Origin: Zoogloea sp.
GTDB taxonomy: Bacteria > Pseudomonadota > Gammaproteobacteria > Burkholderiales > Rhodocyclaceae
Direction: 5' to 3'
DNA length: 46,060 bases
NCBI GenBank assembly: GCA_009026175.1
Contig: WBTZ01000022.1
Span: 1 to 46,060 of the forward strand
This document shows, one piece after another, positions 43,189-46,060 of this stretch. A program made the translations under genes and the position numbers. Each line of letters opens with the position of its first letter. The stretch's first letter is position 1. The notes under the pieces were generated by a model. It had not been told where the DNA came from. It made no database searches and saw nothing but the letters and a program-made list of their open reading frames with translations.

Positions 43189-44967
43189 ATGCAATCCCTG
43201 ACCACCTTCGCTGCGCTGCTGCTGGCTTCCGTACTGTTCGTACCCCTGTTCAAGCGCGCGGGTCTGGGCACCGTGCTGGGCTATCTCGCCGTGGGTATGC
43301 TGATCGGACCATCCGGCATCAAGCTGGTACGGGATCCGGACAACCTCATGCATACCGCCGAGCTCGGGGTGATCCTGCTGCTCTTTGTCATTGGCCTCGA
43401 ACTCAAGCCGTCCCGCCTGTGGGCCCTGCGCCGCTCGGTCTTTGGCCTCGGTGCCCTGCAGTTGTTCGGGGTGGCTGTGGCACTGGCCGGTGCGTGCCGC
43501 TATTTCGGGCTGTCCTGGTCTGCCTCGGCCGTGGTGGGGATCATCCTGGCGCTGTCGTCCACGGCCTTCGTGTTGCCGACCCTGGCCGAGCGCCGTGAGC
43601 TGTCCACCCGGCATGGCCGGGAGGCCTTTGCGATCCTGCTGTTCCAGGATCTGTCGGTCATTCCCCTGCTGGCCCTGATCCCCCTCTTCGGCACCGGCAA
43701 GCCCACCGCCTTGACCCATCCGGCGGTGGGCCTCGGTCTGCTGGTGGCCGTTGCGGTGATCGGCCGGCCGCTGCTGGATGCCCTGTTCCGCCATGTGGCC
43801 CGCGTCAATAGCCGGGAGATGTTCACCGCGGCGGCGCTGGTCACCGTGCTCGGGCTCGCCTTGCTGATGCAGGCGGGCGGCCTGTCGATGTCGCTGGGTG
43901 CCTTCGTGGCCGGGGTGCTGCTCGCCGATTCGGAGTTCCGCCACGAGCTGGAGGCGTCCATCGCGCCCTTCCAGGGCTTGCTGCTCGGCCTGTTCTTCAT
44001 GGCCGTGGGCATGGCCACCAACCTCGAACTGCTGGTCAGGCAGCCCCTGCAGATCGTCGGCCTGACTGCAGGGCTGATCGCCGTGAAGTTCGCCGTTCTA
44101 TACGCGCTGCGCCGCCTGGTCGGTGGGCCGGCCCAGGAGGCTCGGCAACTCTCCCTGGCCTTGGCGCAGGGGGGCGAATTCGCCTTCGTGCTGTTCGACG
44201 CGGCCCAGTCCTTCCGGGTGCTGGGCGAAGTGCAGGCGGATCGCCTGACTCTGGTGGTGGCCCTGTCCATGGCGTTTTCGCCACTCCTGCTGCTGCTCGG
44301 TGACCGGCTGACCCGGATGGCCCGCGAGAAGGCGCCGGTGCGTGCCTATGACGAGATGCCCGATGAGTCCAGCGAGGTGGTGATCGCCGGTTTCGGCCGG
44401 GTCGGCCAGATCGTCGGCCGGTTGCTGCTGGCGCGGGGGGTGAGCTTCACCGCCCTCGATGCGGATGCCGGGCAGGTCGATACGGTGCGGCGATTCGGGC
44501 TGAAGGTCTTCTACGGGGATGCCGCCCATCTTGACCTGCTGTACGCCGCCCAGGTGAACAAGGCAAAGGTCCTGGTGCTGGCCATCGACGACGTGGAGGC
44601 CTCCCTGCGTACCGCCGAGCTGGTGCGCCGCCACTTCCCCCATGTGCAGATCGTGGCCCGGGCGCGCAACCGCTTCCATGCCGGGCGGCTGATGGACCTG
44701 GGGATCGAGCGGCAGATCCGCGAGACCCTGCCGGCCAGTCTCGAGATGGCGCGCTGGACTCTCGAATGCCTGCATGAGCCGCCTGCCCTCGCCGAGCAGC
44801 TGGTCACGCGCTTCGCCAGGCACGACGCGGAGGTGCTGGCCCGCCAGCAGGCCATCGCCCATGATGAGGGCAAGCTGATCCAGTCGTCCCTGGAGGCCCG
44901 GGAAGAGCTGGCCCAGGTGCTGGAGGAGGCCCGTCTGGCCTTTACCCGCAAGGGGCGGGGGGCCTGA
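43189..44967 (+). CDS. Kef-type monovalent cation/proton antiporter
   Basis: The 592-residue inner-membrane protein of the CPA2 family has an N-terminal exchanger domain with 10-13 membrane segments. It includes 'GLGTVLGYLAVGMLIGPSG', 'LLLFVIGLELKPSRLW' and 'LSSTAFVLPTL', followed by 'FQDLSVIP'. After about residue 395 comes an RCK/TrkA-N domain with the nucleotide-binding GFGRVG at 401-406. KefB/KefC proteins release potassium in exchange for protons and are controlled by glutathione adducts. No KefF/KefG partner is next to it, and the ribosome site before ATG is weak. Confidence 0.9.
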   Translation: MQSLTTFAALLLASVLFVPLFKRAGLGTVLGYLAVGMLIGPSGIKLVRDPDNLMHTAELGVILLLFVIGLELKPSRLWALRRSVFGLGALQLFGVAVALAGACRYFGLSWSASAVVGIILALSSTAFVLPTLAERRELSTRHGREAFAILLFQDLSVIPLLALIPLFGTGKPTALTHPAVGLGLLVAVAVIGRPLLDALFRHVARVNSREMFTAAALVTVLGLALLMQAGGLSMSLGAFVAGVLLADSEFRHELEASIAPFQGLLLGLFFMAVGMATNLELLVRQPLQIVGLTAGLIAVKFAVLYALRRLVGGPAQEARQLSLALAQGGEFAFVLFDAAQSFRVLGEVQADRLTLVVALSMAFSPLLLLLGDRLTRMAREKAPVRAYDEMPDESSEVVIAGFGRVGQIVGRLLLARGVSFTALDADAGQVDTVRRFGLKVFYGDAAHLDLLYAAQVNKAKVLVLAIDDVEASLRTAELVRRHFPHVQIVARARNRFHAGRLMDLGIERQIRETLPASLEMARWTLECLHEPPALAEQLVTRFARHDAEVLARQQAIAHDEGKLIQSSLEAREELAQVLEEARLAFTRKGRGA

Positions 44968-44982
44968 GGCGGGATTGCCGGC

Positions 44983-45927
44983 TTACAGCCCGGGGAGTTC
45001 TTCCACCATTTTTCCAAGGCCCCAGCCTGCCGCGAGGGCCAGCATCAGCGCAATGCGTGCCTTGACGGGGGGCAGGCTGCCGGCGGTGAGCCAGCCTCGC
45101 CGGTCATCGTCGGCGTTGGCATTGCGGATCACCGGGCCATCGCAGCGACTGGCGCGCAGGATGGTCACGCCGGCTGCTTGTGCCTGTGCGAGGGCCGCCT
45201 CCCAGGCGATGGGGACGCTGCCATGGCCGGTGAGGGCCAGCACCAGGCCCCGGGCTCCCTGGCTCGTGCAGAAGTCAATGAGGGCTGAAGGCGCTCCGGC
45301 ATAGCCGGGCAGGATGTCCACCCGCGGCAAGGATGTGAGCGGGAGTGCCGCAAAGCGCCCTGCGGAGTCCTTGGCGGTATGTGGCGCGGATGCGTCGTCG
45401 ACCAGGCGTTCGCTGAATGCATCCAGGCCCTTGCTGCGTGCCTTGAAGACCTGGCGTGCGCCGAAGTCGGAGCCGTTCATGCACACCCGCACGCCGTGCC
45501 GGGCCGCGCCCGGCTGGCTCGCCAGGCGCAGGGCGTCCCGGATGTTGCCAGGGCCGTCGGCCTCGGGGTGGTCGGCGGGGCGCATGGCGCCGGTGAGGAT
45601 GACGGGCTTGCCGGGGGGCAGAGTCAGGTGCAGGAAATAGGCTGTCTCCTCCATGGTGTCGGTGCCGTGCAGGATCACCAGGCCGTCGACGGCCGGATCC
45701 TGCAGGGCCCGCCGGGCCGCCGCGAGCAGGATCAGCCAGTCGGAGGGGGTCATGTCCTTGCTGTCCAGCGACAACACCTGCTCGGCATCCAGGCTCGGTC
45801 CTGCGTGGTCCGGCATGTCCTTCAGCAGATGTTCGACCGGTAGGACGGCCGCGGTGTAGCGGTGGCCGCCGCTGGCGGCATCGGCAGTGCCGGCGATGGT
45901 GCCGCCCGTGGCCAGGATGCGGATCAT
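44983..45927 (-). CDS. asparaginase
   Basis: The 314-residue enzyme hydrolyses asparagine to aspartate and ammonia. 'MIRILATGGTIAG' holds the nucleophile threonine (Thr11), and 'HGTDTMEETA' carries the second catalytic pair Thr89-Asp90. 'SKDMTPSDW' and 'ILTGAMRP' are also family features. There is no signal peptide, so the enzyme is probably cytoplasmic. It starts seven bases after the stop of an amino-acid ABC transporter ATPase, which suggests uptake and breakdown in one operon. It is convergent with the antiporter. Confidence 0.92.
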   Translation of the reverse strand: MIRILATGGTIAGTADAASGGHRYTAAVLPVEHLLKDMPDHAGPSLDAEQVLSLDSKDMTPSDWLILLAAARRALQDPAVDGLVILHGTDTMEETAYFLHLTLPPGKPVILTGAMRPADHPEADGPGNIRDALRLASQPGAARHGVRVCMNGSDFGARQVFKARSKGLDAFSERLVDDASAPHTAKDSAGRFAALPLTSLPRVDILPGYAGAPSALIDFCTSQGARGLVLALTGHGSVPIAWEAALAQAQAAGVTILRASRCDGPVIRNANADDDRRGWLTAGSLPPVKARIALMLALAAGWGLGKMVEELPGL

Positions 45928-45934
45928 GGCGCGC

Positions 45935-46060
45935 TCAGTGCTGGAGGATCTTGGCGAGGAACTGGCGTGCGCGCTCGGAGCGTGGGTTGCCGAAGAAGGC
46001 CTCCTTGGCGTCGTCCTCGACGATCTGTCCCTTGTCCATGAAGATGACGCGGGAGGCGAC
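45935..46060 (-). CDS. polar amino-acid ABC transporter ATPase, C-terminal end (partial)
   Basis: Only the last 41 residues are inside the window. 'VASRVIFMDKGQIVEDDAKEAFFGNPRSERARQFLAKIL' is the typical end of GlnQ/GltL-type ATPases: the region after the H-loop ('ASRVIFMDKGQIVE') and the 'FFGNPRSERARQFL' tail. The gene's 5' part and its permeases lie beyond the right end. Substrate is probably glutamate, aspartate or glutamine, judged from the family and the following asparaginase. Confidence 0.88.
   Translation of the reverse strand, partial: VASRVIFMDKGQIVEDDAKEAFFGNPRSERARQFLAKILQH

Overview
The window looks like a chromosomal core segment of a GC-rich betaproteobacterium. The gene order (tRNA-Tyr/Gly/Thr-tufB, tRNA-Trp-secE-nusG-rplKAJL-rpoBC-rpsL-rpsG-fusA-tufA, then S10-spc-alpha with infA between secY and rpmJ), the CysI-DUF934-CysH sulfate cluster and a PEP-CTERM protein together suggest Rhodocyclales, possibly an Azospira-like organism. 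The genus is an inference from remembered gene content, not from a search.

Layout. 1-2000: the C-terminal end of a TonB-type protein, a LysE-family exporter, and on the minus strand an HDOD-domain protein. 2079-34210: about 32 kb of almost uninterrupted plus-strand translation, transcription and secretion genes. It starts from a perfect consensus sigma-70 promoter (TTGACA, 17 bp, TATAAT) in front of three tRNA genes and tufB. It ends at a GAAA-tetraloop terminator after rplQ. EF-Tu is encoded twice (2507-3697 and 18956-20146) by coding sequences that look identical. Internal control points that can be read are hairpins after nusG, rplL, rpsJ and rpsQ, an L10-type leader before rplJ, and promoter-like pairs before rpsL, rplC and rpsM.

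34452-41506: assimilatory sulfate reduction. A minus-strand operon runs TauE/SafE permease, sulfite reductase hemoprotein, DUF934, Fe-S APS reductase (cysH), cysD, cysN. It diverges from a plus-strand CysB-type LysR regulator. Sulfate is activated to APS by CysDN, reduced directly to sulfite by CysH (both cysteine pairs of the [4Fe-4S] site are present, so no CysC is needed), and reduced to sulfide by CysI, perhaps with DUF934 as partner. 41566-43188: a PEP-CTERM secreted protein with a near-perfect sigma-54 promoter, followed upstream by a 543-base region without a convincing gene. 43189-46060: a Kef-type cation/proton antiporter, then on the minus strand an asparaginase behind the end of an amino-acid ABC transporter ATPase.

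Most of the window is ordinary, highly conserved core genome, and I found no clearly new multi-gene system. The observations most worth checking are the sigma-54/PEP-CTERM promoter with its palindromic upstream block, the rpsJ-rplC terminator whose loop is exactly TATAAT, the sulfite reductase-DUF934-TauE arrangement, the identical tuf copies, and the S3 C-terminal extension that overlaps rplP.
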